Of a stretch of DNA of 64,000 nucleotides, positions 1 to 11,883 are shown piece after piece (positions within the stretch are counted from its first letter, which is position 1; each line of letters starts with the position of its first letter). The stretch covers positions 391,812 through 455,811 of the forward strand of contig VTFK01000464.1 of NCBI GenBank assembly GCA_009617715.1, in the 5' to 3' direction. Both the position numbers and the translations under genes were made by a program. The notes beneath the pieces were generated by a model that was not told the origin of the DNA, did no database searches, and worked only from the letters and a program-made list of their open reading frames with translations. Origin of the DNA: Plectrocnemia conspersa. Its lineage: Eukaryota > Arthropoda > Insecta > Trichoptera > Polycentropodidae.

Positions 1-300
1 CCGTATCCTGCGAGCATCTGGGTCAAGTGGTAGTTTAGCTCGCTATGTTCCCCCTTTTTGCAGATATGCTCCCACCGCTTATTTGTTATTTGGCCATGGT
101 CATGCCGAGTTGTTTTATTGTCGGCTGTGATTTTGGTAAAGCGGCTGGGATTGTCGTAATGTGTTTTCGCAGTGCTTTCTGAACGATCCGCTGATGTCTA
201 TCAAGTCTATGCGGTCTTTTGGGTGTATCTGCTGCTGTGACTGCGTGGTGTCTCTCCTTGTCTTTCGTATGCATCTCTCATCGCAACACTGCCACTGTCA
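1..300 (-). mobile_element. I/R1-type non-LTR retrotransposon relic, C-terminal end of the polyprotein
   Basis: On the reverse strand the frame covering about positions 1-164 reads a stretch with Arg-Trp, then KKGEHSELNYHLTQMLAGYG, running off the left edge. Members of the I/R1/Loa group of non-LTR retrotransposons end their reverse-transcriptase polyprotein with a very similar block (Arg-Trp, a short spacer, then Gly-Glu, Asn-Tyr/Phe, Leu-Thr-Gln, Leu-Ser-Gly-His-Gly). Upstream of this block the frame has stops, and a 62-codon frame at 86-274 is shifted relative to it, so the copy is broken. The block is more GC-rich than the DNA that follows, which fits a coding relic. The true 3' end lies outside the window. 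I am fairly sure of the class but not of the clade. Confidence 0.7.
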
Positions 301-2085
301 CATATTTTATAATGTTAGTCGCAATTCGGATGTTTGCGAGCCAATTGCACCGCTATTTAGACATAACCATAACTGTACTTAGACATTCAGATGGTCACAC
401 TGGCGATCGGTTACCAAAGGGTACAATAACAATGGTATAGGTGTTTTATTTCAAATTAAAAAAATCATTTCAAATTAAGTATTTTTCATTTCAAGCTAAA
501 AAATATTAAAAAAAAATTTTTTTAATAAATTCATTTTACTGTACTCACGTGTACATAATCACAATTTATGGACCTTTTTTTGCTGCAGCAGCTTTAGGTA
601 ATTTCATATACATATTTATATATTATCTATTACAATTTGCCGAAGTAGCAGTGGCTACAGACTCGTTTATAACGTCTACCATATTTAATCGATTTTTTGG
701 ATCCGCCAGCAAATTCCTAGCAGAAAATTCAATTTTTGAAAAAACTTATCCGATTGGATTCATCATTGGCGAATACAGTGGTAGAAAAATTAGATTATGA
801 TTTTTGTGTCCAACAAGCTCACGCACTTCCTGTATATGGTGAATGCTTGCGTTATCTAATTTATTTTTAAAATGTTAAATTTAAATTGAAAATGGTTTAA
901 TTTGATTTATAGAAGAATTGATTCGGAATTTAAATCATTGTCAAATGCTTGTCTAGCGCGCCTTCTTCTAAAAATATAGTAATTTATTCGATGGTACTTA
1001 TGGTTAAGTAATGGATGTACTCTTAGGTGGTCCGTGTAATATTTATAATTTATTGTTTGGTCACGAGATCTCTTTTTTATTGCTGTTAATAGATGCATCT
1101 AGCTCGATTTTCAAGACTTTTTATTTTTGTTTTCATTTATTTGAAATGGTCGTTAGAATACGTTTTAAATTAATACAAATTGCCAGGTAATTAAACGCCA
1201 AAAGTCCATTAACGTTCGGCAAGGGCATCTCCAGTTACCCGAACTTATTTTTTGTGTTTAATAAAACTAAACTTGTCATCGAGCTGGACTTCGAGATTCT
1301 ACATTGAAAATGGAGTCACGAAGTAGGTGATTATTATGCAAACGAAAATTGCACATAGCGAAAATTTCGATCATAGGTATATACACATATATGCACATAC
1401 ATATATTTAAGAATACGTCAATATATATATATATATATATATAAACTATATAAAAAATGTCTGCCTGTATATAAGATGTAAATATGATTTGAATTTAAAA
1501 ATATCATGTTTTAAAAAAATTTAAAATTATACTAAAAAAACGTTCTTATGCTGTTTTGGTGTTTCTAATTTTTTTAACAATTCGTAAATTTTCAAAAAGA
1601 CCAAAAAAAATGTAAAAACAGTTTAATTGTAATTTTCTGATGCAAAAACGGGATATAGCCGAAAGTGAGAAAGTGAGACAAAACTTTTATTTAAATAGTT
1701 TGTTGAATGATAAATGGGAAAAATATTACTGGTAATTCAAGTATTTTTATATGTGTATATTAAGATATGCTTTTTAAGAAAAACTACTAGATGATAGCGT
1801 ACATGTAGCCCTAACTAATAGATTTATTATCTATTTAAAATATGTAAGGTTATAAAACTGAGTACAAGGAATTATTTAAAAATATAAGTAAAGAAGTGTA
1901 ATATGTAGAAATAAATTTATATTTTTTTTCATATTGTATCTCTGGGTAGAATACTTTTAGACCTATCAGTGAACACAACATTCTGATGTTTTATATTTTA
2001 TATACATACAGAAATCCAAAAACGAAATTTTGCAATGTGTTTATACATTCTACGTACACAAGAGCCTTTTAACTAGGCACAAAAT
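300..2085. other. AT-rich intergenic DNA, no gene seen
   Basis: Positions 300-440 still have mixed composition and may be the upstream part of the left-edge retrotransposon. From 440 onwards the sequence is A/T runs with scattered short ORFs that show no family motif. A pure (AT)n microsatellite lies at 1420-1443. Positions 549-800 hold an 83-codon forward frame with no recognisable domain; I do not call it a gene. Confidence 0.6.
1420..1443. repeat. (AT)n microsatellite
   Basis: About twelve uninterrupted AT dinucleotides. Confidence 0.9.
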
Positions 2086-3010
2086 GCTTATTCGTCCGAG
2101 AATGTTCGCAATGCAATTGCGCATTTGAGCATTGGATGCGCCGAGTTGTGTTCACAAAATAAAAATTCAGTTTCGTTCGAACGAACCGTTTATGTGAATT
2201 ACACCCCATTATTGTACGTGTAGATAGATATGACTTTAATACATAATTTTTTGTCGTTGATTAACGCGAACTGAATGAAACGGCGTCTTTGTTTCAGATT
2301 AACGCTTTTTTCGAGCCGCTGAACCGCAGAAAATTCCCTCTAACCAAACTCGACTGTATATTAACCCCGACGGTCGGCTTTTATTATATATTAACTTTAA
2401 TTATAAAGTGTATTTGCACACCCCCTTAAAAATATTTTACCGACTTCAAGTTGGTTTTTTCTTCATTTATGAAATTATAGTTAGCGGATCATTTAAAAAT
2501 TTATACTCAATACATCATACATAAAAGGCTAATGTTTTTATGATATTATGAATTTATTAAATATTTCCTATGTTGTATTAGGTTGTTCTACATCTAAGTC
2601 TACGCTTTATTATATATAGACAAAACATAAATACAATTTGTAAATTTAATAAACAATATATTTTTGTATTCATCTATGGATACATAAATATGTACTATAA
2701 GAAGAGGGCTGGCCTTTTGCAGCCACCGCGCTTTTTATACGCTGTAAAAGTGGAATGTTTTTGTGTTTTTGACGTGAACAAAGTAATATGTGCTGTTGGT
2801 ACACGCGAACGAGTAAATAAAGTAATCGGCCCTCGGGCTAATGAGGAGCCGACAAAAATGTGCGCAAACAAAAAACAAATATACGGCTATTCTTGCCATA
2901 AAAGCCTCCCGTCTGAACATTCAAAGAGGAGGGCGACAAGGGGGGGGGGTCATGGAGTTTAATACAAATGAATGACGAGAATTTGGTCTGATCAGAGGCG
3001 ACAAGATGTT
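2085..3010. other. Two islands of balanced composition, candidate regulatory DNA
   Basis: 2085-2390 and 2690-3010 are clearly richer in G and C than their surroundings, with an AT-rich link between. The first holds TTCGTTCGAACGAA, a near-perfect palindrome, at about 2171-2184. The second has open frames on both strands (90 codons forward, 61 reverse) and ends in a run of ten G around 2940-2950. Being open on both strands argues against coding and for simple compositional bias. No family motif is visible. Confidence 0.3.
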
Positions 3011-3990
3011 ATGGATTTCGATTAAATATATAATTTACATATACATAAACATTAAATAATACAAATATTTCAAACGAATAATAGTAAATTAAATAAATAA
3101 AACTTGTTTTAATAAAAAAAGGTATGTCATATATATCATATATAATATAAACAAATTATAGAGTCACACAGTTAAAATATCTTAAAATAAACATATTAAA
3201 ATTTAACATCAAGTTAGTAAACATAGTTTTATCTGACTCTATTCAGACCATTAATAGTCAGAGAGATAAATTATATTATACACAGTTATCTTATTTGTCT
3301 GTTATAGATAAAAAAGGACAATACATATTTGCCAGTAGAGCAGGATTTTTTTAGGAAGCAATAGTAACGAATAACAAAAAAAATCTCTTTGAAATATTGG
3401 CTAATGTCAATAAGATTGAATGTAAAAGCACTACCGGGTATATATTCTGCCAAACAGTTAACAACTTTAAATAAAGCTTTGTACTTTATGTTCTCCAAAC
3501 TTCTTAACTGTGCGAGTGACAATTTTTCGAAGCAAGTTTACATTTCTATAAATATTGTAGTGTAACATCTAGCAAATCTAAGCCTTTATGTGAATATATA
3601 GGCATGAATTTAAGTAATTACAATTGATTTATTTGGTTTCATATATAACAAATTAAAAGTAAATTGTCCACATGTTCTAAATCAGGCATTAAGTATAGCA
3701 TGAAAGTTGTCCATGATGTCTGCGATTTTATACATCATGTTTGTCCAAAGATATTTATATCAATATTTATATTTTTATTATGTATATACATAATGTTTGA
3801 GTCGCTAGCACACAAAAGCATATATTATCAAAATGCAATGTAAATTTGCATTAAGGCAATTTAAAGCAAAATAAGTCGCACTTTCACGCTGGAAAAAATA
3901 TAATAAAGAAAATAAACGTGCCTATTAAGAAAGAACAGCGCCTTAAAAAACAAAATATATAACAAAGCAACAAAAAAATACAATCGCCTT
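3010..3990. other. AT-rich intergenic DNA, nothing identifiable
   Basis: Low-complexity A/T sequence. A 78-codon reverse frame at 3286-3522 has no motif or coding-like composition that I can support. Confidence 0.55.
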
Positions 3991-4460
3991 TAAAAAGAGG
4001 TGGCTAAGGAGTGCAGCATTTAAATTAGATCATTATCGTAAAGACCGCCCCATAACGCAATTCATCCCACCCCCATCCAAGGGAAAAATACACCCAAAGA
4101 GTCCTTAAAATTGGTTTTACCATTGCGAAAGGAGGCGATAAAGCGAAACGAGCCCGCTTGCATCTATCGCGGAAAGTTTGTGAGAAAGTTGCAGCGGCAG
4201 ACTGCAAAACTTTGCGGCCCGTGGAATTCATCACCGCGTGGTGGAAAAACGCACGTTGGCCGTAACGCGAGCGGCCATTATCTTAATGGTCGTGTTAACC
4301 CTTTCCGACGGTATTAGCGGCAATGGGCGCCATTAAAGAGGGAGCTGCGAAAACCAACGCCTAGTAAACGTGAATTACGCCAGAAAGTAGTTGTTCTGGA
4401 ACTGAATGAAAAAAAGTGGAGCACTTTGCATCGCAGCTTGTTCTGTGTAATGTTTTAGAA
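3990..4460. other. GC-balanced island with an inverted homeodomain/PHO-like word pair
   Basis: A sharply bounded complex block. At 4272-4290 GGCCATTA is followed after three bases by TAATGGTC, an inverted repeat matching at 7 of 8 positions. Each arm contains an ATTA homeodomain core, and the left arm reads GCCATTAT, which fits the Drosophila PHO consensus GCCATHWY. Frames of 68 and 69 codons are open on opposite strands (4111-4317 forward, 4025-4234 reverse), so coding is not supported. Candidate conserved non-coding element. Confidence 0.3.
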
Positions 4461-5190
4461 GTGGTTTAGTTTGAAAATTTGTATGAAGAATACAAAGATA
4501 TTTGTTTTGAAGGAATAAAGATAATCCTTGAGATACGAATTACTGAGTTTCCATTAGATTATAAAATTATATAATTATATAAACTTTAAAATATATTACG
4601 AAATTTTATTAAATACTTTTAAAATCATATTTTTTTATGACGCATTGGGAAATAAAGTTTAAATGGTCAGATTTGTAATCTAAAATAAAAATAAAATAAA
4701 ATATGCTAGTTAAAAAATTAATAAGAGGAAAAAAAAGTAGTCAAATAAACCCACGGTTAAAAAATACTTTGCATTATTATAAAACAACAAAGACAGTTTA
4801 TATGCTGTAGGTCCAGAAATATGAGTTTAGCTATTTAATAGAAGCCGCCGCTTCTCTCTTCGCATTTAATGGTCCATCTTGCCGTCTAGAATCCATAATA
4901 AACCTACTTCAAAAACACCGGCAGTTTACAGACTCACCTACGTGAAGCATTTCTCAATTGTTGCATAACGAAAAGCAATAACAAAAAACTTTGTATTAAC
5001 GTAATAAATCACCTGAAACGAACTTTCTAGTATTTTGCTATTAATATTAATATAAATTCGGGAATTCCGTCAATCAAAGCTGTTAGTAAATGTAGATGTT
5101 TTTGATTTATTTTTGCATTTATTAAAAAGATTTTTTTTTGTTTAATTTATATCTTAAAATTTTATTAGACTATCAAAAAAAAAGTATCAG
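4460..5190. other. AT-rich intergenic DNA, nothing identifiable
   Basis: A small mixed patch at 4840-4960 includes a GCCGCCGC-like stretch, but no gene, repeat or RNA is apparent. Confidence 0.5.
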
Positions 5191-5660
5191 TCGTGTGCCT
5201 ACACGTAATGCTTCAGTCGTAAAAAACGTATAGGGGCGCGTTAAAAGTTTGGTAGACGTTTTTATCCGTCGGTGAATCGCCATCGCACTAAACGGCCGTC
5301 ATGAATAAAACATGACATAGTTTGGCGAATGCGTAAGGATTTGGCAAGAAGTGCCTGGGCGCCAGTGCTTAAGCTCTAATTCAGTGTCCCTTAAAGTCAC
5401 ACTTGGCTTTAAGCGAGTTATGAAATATTATTGCTGCGGCTGTTACGCCAGCCAGAGGTTCGTTTTATAATAATAGCAAACCCTCGAAGAGAAACAATGC
5501 GAACATTCGCTATTTGCGTATTCACGGTACGTTTTTAGGAGAAATATGGATTTTAGACGGAAAAACTAAAGCGGATCCCTCATCCGTGAACGTAAACTTT
5601 CGTCGTCTGCTTCGTCGCCCCGACAAAGTACAAGAGTGAAATTAATTAGTGAAACTTTTG
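5190..5660. other. GC-balanced island, candidate regulatory DNA
   Basis: About 470 bp of complex sequence with no ORF over 60 codons. It contains a palindromic GGCGCC near 5360 and words such as GTCATGAATAAA and ATTAATTAG. No coding, RNA or transposon signature is visible. The lack of long frames despite the higher GC makes non-coding function or old unique DNA the likeliest content. Confidence 0.3.
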
Positions 5661-6422
5661 GAAATTTCCTGCTATAAATGTATATAAATTAGTGTCGTCT
5701 TATAAAATATTTTTAAAATTAAAATTTTTTAATAAATTTATTTTGAGAATATATCTATATTAATCATGCACGATCAAATCATATATTGAAACTGTATATA
5801 TAATTTACAGTGGTGTAAATTTAATATTTAAATAAAATTTGCTAATTTATCTCATTACTAGAGAATCATTTTATTTCAAGTTATTTTAATGTGTTACATT
5901 ACGACGAAAAATGGTGATTTCTTTTTGGAGAAATATTATCATATTACCTTATTTATTAAAAATTAAACATGTACGAATATTTGTAAATATTTTACAAATG
6001 CTAGAATTTTTATACACCGCTGCATAAGATAAAGTGGACCCGTACCAGATGTTTTAAAAAATGCATTCTTTATAGTAAATTTTATTGGATGTCAAAAGAA
6101 TTTCAATAGCAAAAAAATATTAACGATTTTCTTAACTAATTCAATCGGCGTTATCTTTGCTTTGGAAATATACAAATTTTATTATTAATCGAATAATATT
6201 AATAATCCACTTCTCGTGGGAATTAGAAGATTGTAAAAATGTATGGAAGCTTTCCAGAGTTACACCATTTTACATCATAATAACAAATCATACTGAAGTT
6301 CGTTTTCTTCAACGATCATTCAGCTTTTCTTGATAATATAAAGATTTCTACAATAATATTCTATATTATTATAATCACATAATTTAAAATATGTAAATAA
6401 AATATTTTTTTGTTTATCAAAA

Positions 6423-6444
6423 TTTCTCGAGAATTCTTGAGAAA
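6423..6444. promoter_or_regulatory. Imperfect palindrome with heat-shock-element spacing
   Basis: TTTCTCGAGAATTCTTGAGA followed by AA is almost self-complementary. Read in 5-bp steps it alternates TTC, GAG, TTC, GAG, the spacing of a heat-shock element (inverted nGAAn units), although two of the four units carry GAG rather than GAA. No promoter or gene is visible nearby, so function is unproven. Confidence 0.25.
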
Positions 6445-6892
6445 ATCGAAATGTCAAGACGAGAATTCTCATTCCTTGATAAATAAAGATAGTCAAAAAC
6501 CTAAATGTATCGTGCAACTACACTCATTAGGACTTTTTTAAATATCTAAATTGACTGTTGCAAAAATAGTACATAATACATACAGCTGAAATAATTTTCA
6601 AGTATATTTAAAATAATTAAGCCAGGTTGTACAGTACTTTTAATCTCATAAATCAGTTTAAAATGCAAATTTTCCATTGTACTAGAAACTAAACCAAAAA
6701 CATTGCAATAATAAACAGTGTTATTGCTATTTAAAACAAACTTATTTTTATAAAAAATATTAGTTTTATTATGTACTTTAATTCAGTATTGCGGTCCTTT
6801 GTTCTAAACAGTAAATATTATATTTAATAAACACATTTTAAAATATTGTTCAACCCTTTTACAAACGCTGAAATTAATTATGATTAAGAACT

Positions 6893-7320
6893 AAACTAAT
6901 CATTGAAACTATACACATTTAATTAAATCCGTTTACCGCTTTTGACCTAGAAATTATAATTTATCATTTCTCAAATTTATAAAATTATTTATGTATATAT
7001 ATACATGTTTTGCTATTTTCATATTATATTTTAATTTTAACGTATTCTTGTCAAGGACTGTTATAAACTGATGTTTATTATAGTTATTATGTACTATGTC
7101 AAAAACGTAATGGACAACAGCAAATATATACAAATATAAACCTAGGCAAATTTATGTATTTTATAGTTAATTAAGTATTAAATTAATCCTAAAAAAACTA
7201 AAAACTATATTATGTAACTATATCATACACATTTAATTTAATCTGGTTACTGTTTTTGACCTAGAAATAATAGTTTATTATATAACATAAATATAGTGCA
7301 AACGTTAATATGTTTTGCTA
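6893..7320. repeat. Diverged direct duplication about 300 bp apart
   Basis: The stretch at about 6900-6965 (ACACATTTAATTAAATC, then TTTTGACCTAGAAAT) recurs at about 7220-7280 with substitutions and small gaps. A downstream word ATGTTTTGCTA appears in both copies (about 7005 and 7310). This looks like an old local duplication, or two copies of a short unclassified element. Confidence 0.5.
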
Positions 7321-7764
7321 GTAATAATGTTAAAGAGATCGCAAAAACAATTTTACGCTTTCCTATTGGGCGAAATTCGGTTTAAATGTACTTTATTCGA
7401 TTATCACTATGAAAAGTCTTAATACGGTTGATAATCGAGCGTTTTCACCACGAAGGGATGATTTTATTGCTTTTAACCTAGACTGGAAATGCACTATATG
7501 GCAACATGAACTGAACAGCAAAAGAATACTCGATTTATTATCAAGTAAATATTATAAATGAATATTTTTAATACCTAATTAAAATATTTCGCATAAAATA
7601 TGATTTCAGAAAATATATCGCAACGGTGGCTAATTTTTATATTTATTTGTAGAATAGAAAGGGTTAACTCCAACCTATTAATATTTATTCAAGAATTACA
7701 TATTCCAACCAATTACTATATATTACGACGTAAAAAATAAATAAAATTCCGTATCTGTCATGAG

Positions 7765-8548
7765 GTCCGGAATTATTGTTTTCCCAGGGCCGGGTTCGCT
7801 CTCGGCGGTCCAGTAAAGTCTCAATAGAAGTCAGTGCCGACTTTTAGCTAATGACATTTTGGGTATCTTCACTTGTATTTTCGCTATCACTACCGTTTTT
7901 TTTAGTGACAGTAGAAGTGATATCTGGAAAATTCACACATTGAAAAACTGGTTTATTTGAATCGCGATCAAATCACTTTACAATGTTTTTCCGATCGACA
8001 TTTTCAAAGCATTTTAAATTTTCAAATAATTTGCACATTCCTGGTAATTATTGTACTTACCTCAGTCTCTTAAAAATCCAATGCATCTTTTTTTCCATAA
8101 TAGTAAGAATCTTTCTCAAGATGAAACGAGTGTTAATGGCTTCAATTTTTACCAAGATTGCGCTATTCCATGTCGGATTTTTTCCAGAATTTGTTCAAAC
8201 CATCATATTTTTTAGCAAGAGTTTCAAGATGACTAGCAAAGTAAAGCTGTCTCGTTGATGATATAACACCTTGGTCTATGGGTTGATTTGAGCTTGCAAC
8301 ATCGTTTGTTTTTTATTTATGTTTTTATTTGGATGAGAAGGAGCATTATCTATTACCAATTTTATTTTATTTTTAAAAAAGAAGCCATATGGTTTTGAAT
8401 ATATACACCATAGGAAGATTTTTATTTCAGACAGTTTTTTGGATTTTCCTAGCATGACAAATCACACTAAAAAAACATACCACACCGTTATTGAAAAAAA
8501 AAAATTTAAACACAGATAATCTAAACCCAGATAATCGAGAGTACACTG
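7765..8548 (-). mobile_element. pogo/Tigger DNA transposon relic, copy 1
   Basis: This is a decayed transposase of the Tc1-mariner superfamily, pogo/Tigger branch (a DDE cut-and-paste enzyme). The reverse strand reads LVIDNAPSHPNKN at 8321-8362, the conserved segment around the second catalytic Asp. It then reads NQPIDQGVIS at about 8265-8300, matching the family's QPMDQGVI block. The C-terminal region at 7800-7945 reads GSDSENTSEDTQNVIS, then SALTSIETLL. Stops and frameshifts break the frame throughout. At 8511-8548 lies a terminal inverted repeat; read on the reverse strand it begins CAGTGTACTCTCGATTATCT, followed outside by TA at 8549-8550, the expected target site. The opposite terminus near 7765 is too diverged to call. 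The N-terminal helix-turn-helix part is missing, so the copy is internally deleted and inactive. Confidence 0.88.
8511..8548. repeat. Terminal inverted repeat of Tigger copy 1
   Basis: On the reverse strand it starts CAGTGTACTCTCGATTATCT, as pogo/Tigger termini do (CAGT plus an A/T-rich imperfectly repeated segment), with a flanking TA. Only this end is recognisable. Confidence 0.75.
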
Positions 8549-8549
8549 T

Positions 8550-9540
8550 ATAACAAAAAATATTCACACATGTAGCAACACAGGCAAATGTGTGTACAAA
8601 ATTCCGGTGGTGATCGCAGTTCCACTTTACTTTTTTTTACACCTTCCGAAAAAGTTATTTCTTGTGATGAATGTTTTTTTCAGAAGTCTAGGGCGCCGCC
8701 CTATAACACGTGTTTGACACTAACCGATGCGAGGGAAGATTCTTTCGAAAAAAATCTCACTCGCTCGGGGTTATTCATTACTCAAAAACACTCCGTAGCC
8801 ACAAGCATTCTGCGTAAAAAACTAATTGGATACTTGTAAGTAAATGTGTATACACATTACATAACTGGACATTTATAAAAAAAAATAAAGAATTGGTGTA
8901 TTTTTATAATTATTTTATTATTAAATTCAATACTTCAATATAATAGTTATTTATATTGTTCGGTAGTTAAAATATATTGAAACGTTAAGCGTTAGCATAC
9001 ATCGGTAGCTGTCATTTAGAATCTAATCATAGTGGTTAATTAGTGCTGTTGATTGATTCAGATGTTCGTGTTCGTGACATTTCATTTTGAACTGGTTTCT
9101 ATTCTTCTTGATATTGATTAATATCGAAATGTTTTACCAATGTGTGTATATGTAGTGTGTGATTATAATTAAAATACTGGATGACTAAAATTTAAACAAA
9201 TTCAATTCTAGAAATGAATAAACTTTTTTTGCTTTTAATAAAATTCATTTCTTCCTTAAATAACTGTAACCATGTTTCCGCATTTTGCCATAAGCAGAAA
9301 CAAGCTACCAAAGATTTTTAGCAAATTTTAAAAAAACTGTTTTTTTAATTAGCTTTCGTCATAATTTTCTAACTATTCCTCGTAAGAAAGCACATTTATT
9401 TATTTGTAGTAGCTTCTTTGAACTTAATAACATCCTCACGTTATTTATATTGCTGCACTTCCTGTAGTTCTGTCTTAACTGTCATATTTTCTCCTCCCAT
9501 TTGAAATAAATACATCATAAATTTATTTTTATAACCCTTC
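8550..9540. other. Intergenic DNA with a short unassigned forward frame
   Basis: 8588-8839 is an 83-codon forward frame in a patch richer in GC than its surroundings. Its last codons overlap TTGTAAGTAAA, a good match to a 5' splice donor (GTAAGT). The protein has three cysteines near the middle and a basic C-terminus, but I recognise no family. It lies just outside the Tigger terminus, so it is not part of that element. It could be an exon, an older relic or chance. 8840-9540 is AT-rich and featureless. Confidence 0.25.
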
Positions 9541-9870
9541 TCAATATCTTTGCGTCCGATGAGTTAATTTCGGAGTTGAATACCGCAATGTATCAAGGAT
9601 CGGCAGGATTCGTGTTGGAATTATTGAATTCGGCGCGCAATCCTTGTCCGTTTCGGCTCCTGAAATTCACTCTGCGAATGTCAAATGAACCGTGATTTAT
9701 GTAAATTTAGTCGTTTCCCCCGCTAAATGTATAGCGCATAAATTTATGCTTAAAAGCTTTCCCTTCCACGCTCCGAAACACAGAAGGATATGACGGCAAC
9801 GGTCATAAACTGGTCAAGTCGATGCCGATTTTATGGCGTTTCCTACGTTTGTCAACGTTTATGTAAAAAT
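9540..9870. other. GC-balanced island
   Basis: Complex block containing CGGCGCGC near 9630 and many TTTATG/CATAAA words. Overlapping frames on both strands downstream (9790-10065 forward, 9803-10024 reverse) have no motifs. Candidate conserved non-coding element. Confidence 0.28.
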
Positions 9871-11880
9871 ACACCAGCTTTATTTTTTTATTGCTGCGCG
9901 TTCGATTTGAAAGGCAAAAATTATTCTTATGAGATGGGATCGCGTTATATTTTTTGCACAAGAAAATATGATATAAAGATTGTGGCCGTAATAAAAGTAA
10001 GATATACTTTAAAATGTAAATCAATGGAATTGGCTTTTAGTGTATTTATTACTTCTGTATATTAAGCTGTTCAAAGCGTATTGTTTAATTAAAGCATAGA
10101 ATTAGTAAGTCATTTATTTTACTTTTTATTTTATATATTATAAGAATTTGTATATTTTATTTGAATGAGTATTTTTATTTTCTTTCCAGATGGACATCTG
10201 TACGTGTTTTTATAGGAATACTAACTTTATTACCCGACTTCGCTTGGGATAGATTCAAACTTATTCTTTATTTATTAAAATGAATTATATTCGTTCTGTT
10301 ATTACAAAGTCTCTTGTCAGCACGTCGCTATTCAGCCCAACTATCAACTTAAACGTTGAAAGTATAAAATTGCACATTTTACCTAGAAATAGCAGCCATA
10401 ATGAAACGTGCAAATGTAACATCGCTACTGTTTACCATTTCGGAGAAGATCTTGTCACAGACAGATACATGTATTTCGTGTTTTATGGTGTTATCTAAGA
10501 TAAATGAGGAACAATGAAAGGCATAAAGAATATTTCAGAAGTCAGATAAATCCTAGCATTGTGTTTTATTTACATCAAGTAATTATAAAACTCTCAGATA
10601 CAATAATTAAAAAAACTCGGTTTATATTATATAATATTAAAGCATGCGAAATTTTAAATCTGAATAAACTTTTAATAAAATAAAGCAAAAATAATTTTAA
10701 TATATCAACAATCTGATCACTGAATAAGTATAAACCGAAAATCTCACAAAAAATTAGGAAGATGATGCACCGTACATAACACCTCAAGGCATAGCTCATT
10801 TTATGTATAAAAATAATGTTATTTTTTATTTTTGCCACGCATGCTAATTTATAAAAAATTATATATAATATTTTTTTAATAACCATAAATCATATTGTCA
10901 GTAATAAATAAAATAAATAACATTTATATTTATATTTTCCATGCATTATTAATCTGAAATCCCAAATCTATATAGACATAGCATAAAGAGTAATCCACGT
11001 AAACTAATCCTCTACTTAAATTGTATTTGTAACTTTTTTCGTTGAAAAGAAGTTCTTGTTATACGAAAACTTTTTTTTACTTCAATACAATTTTTTTTAC
11101 CAAAGGCGTAGAAATTAATCGACATATTTTTATTACATCCTTTATAATTTAAATTTGGTAAATTATTATATCAGTTTTTAACTTAAAACGGAAAATATCA
11201 TAACAATGCTGTGTTTCAGGAAAAATAATTCCAAAATCGGCAGTCTTGCGACAAAAACCGACTTTATTTTTAACCGTCTCTTGTAAAACTTGTAAAATAG
11301 TATTTTTATTTATGTTTAATAATATACAACTATTCGCAACAATGGCAGATTTATCATTATTTAAATCAATGTTTAAAGCGCAAGTTTCTCGAGTAGTTTC
11401 TACATTATTATCTACGGAATCTGAGGATTTTTTTTTATTTTAATCTGCTGTAATTACTGTCACTTGAATCATTGTAATGTACGCATATTTCTTCGATAAT
11501 AAAAAATAAAATATTATCTTTCCTTTTGGTGCATTTTTAACATTGTGAAAAGGATTTCCTTAGAATTATGTTCTTACATTATACCACAATGTTACTAATT
11601 TCTGGAAAAAACAAGCATTCAAAACACTAGTTTGACTTTAAGTTATACCTTTATACAGGTTTTTCCTAATTTACAGTAAAATTTAATATTCAATCTCTGC
11701 TCCAAGAAACACTACGTGCTAGCTTTCTGCGCACAATCAATCTATGTTTGATCACTCTATTGATAAAACTGTGATCTATTTTACTTTCTTTCTTATTTCT
11801 ACACCAACACTAGTTGTAAATACTACTAAAAATCAGATACAAAAAAAATCAAACATAATAAATATAAAATTATCATATAA
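9870..11880. other. AT-rich intergenic DNA, no gene supported
   Basis: Contains a TTACCCGACTTCGCTTGGG stretch near 10230, a kind of sequence sometimes seen at transposon edges, but nothing else supports one. The 103-codon reverse frame at 10575-10886 is hydrophobic and made of AT-rich codons, as expected by chance in such DNA. Confidence 0.5.
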
Positions 11881-11883
11881 AAA

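Larger units (their letters stand above)
5660..7760. other. AT-rich intergenic DNA with a palindrome and an internal duplication
   Basis: No gene seen. Two structures stand out and are listed separately: a palindrome at 6423-6444 and a diverged direct repeat at 6893-7320. A 65-codon reverse frame at 6320-6517 shares loose similarity with a forward frame at 18370-18603 (both include a Ser-Gln-Glu-Phe segment and neighbouring TTTCTCAAGAATT-like DNA), which could mean an old dispersed repeat. I cannot confirm it. Confidence 0.5.

Noticed and set aside
10575..10886. 103-codon reverse frame as a membrane protein
   Set aside because: Hydrophobic Ile/Phe/Leu-rich frames are expected by chance in AT-rich sequence; no start context, no motif.
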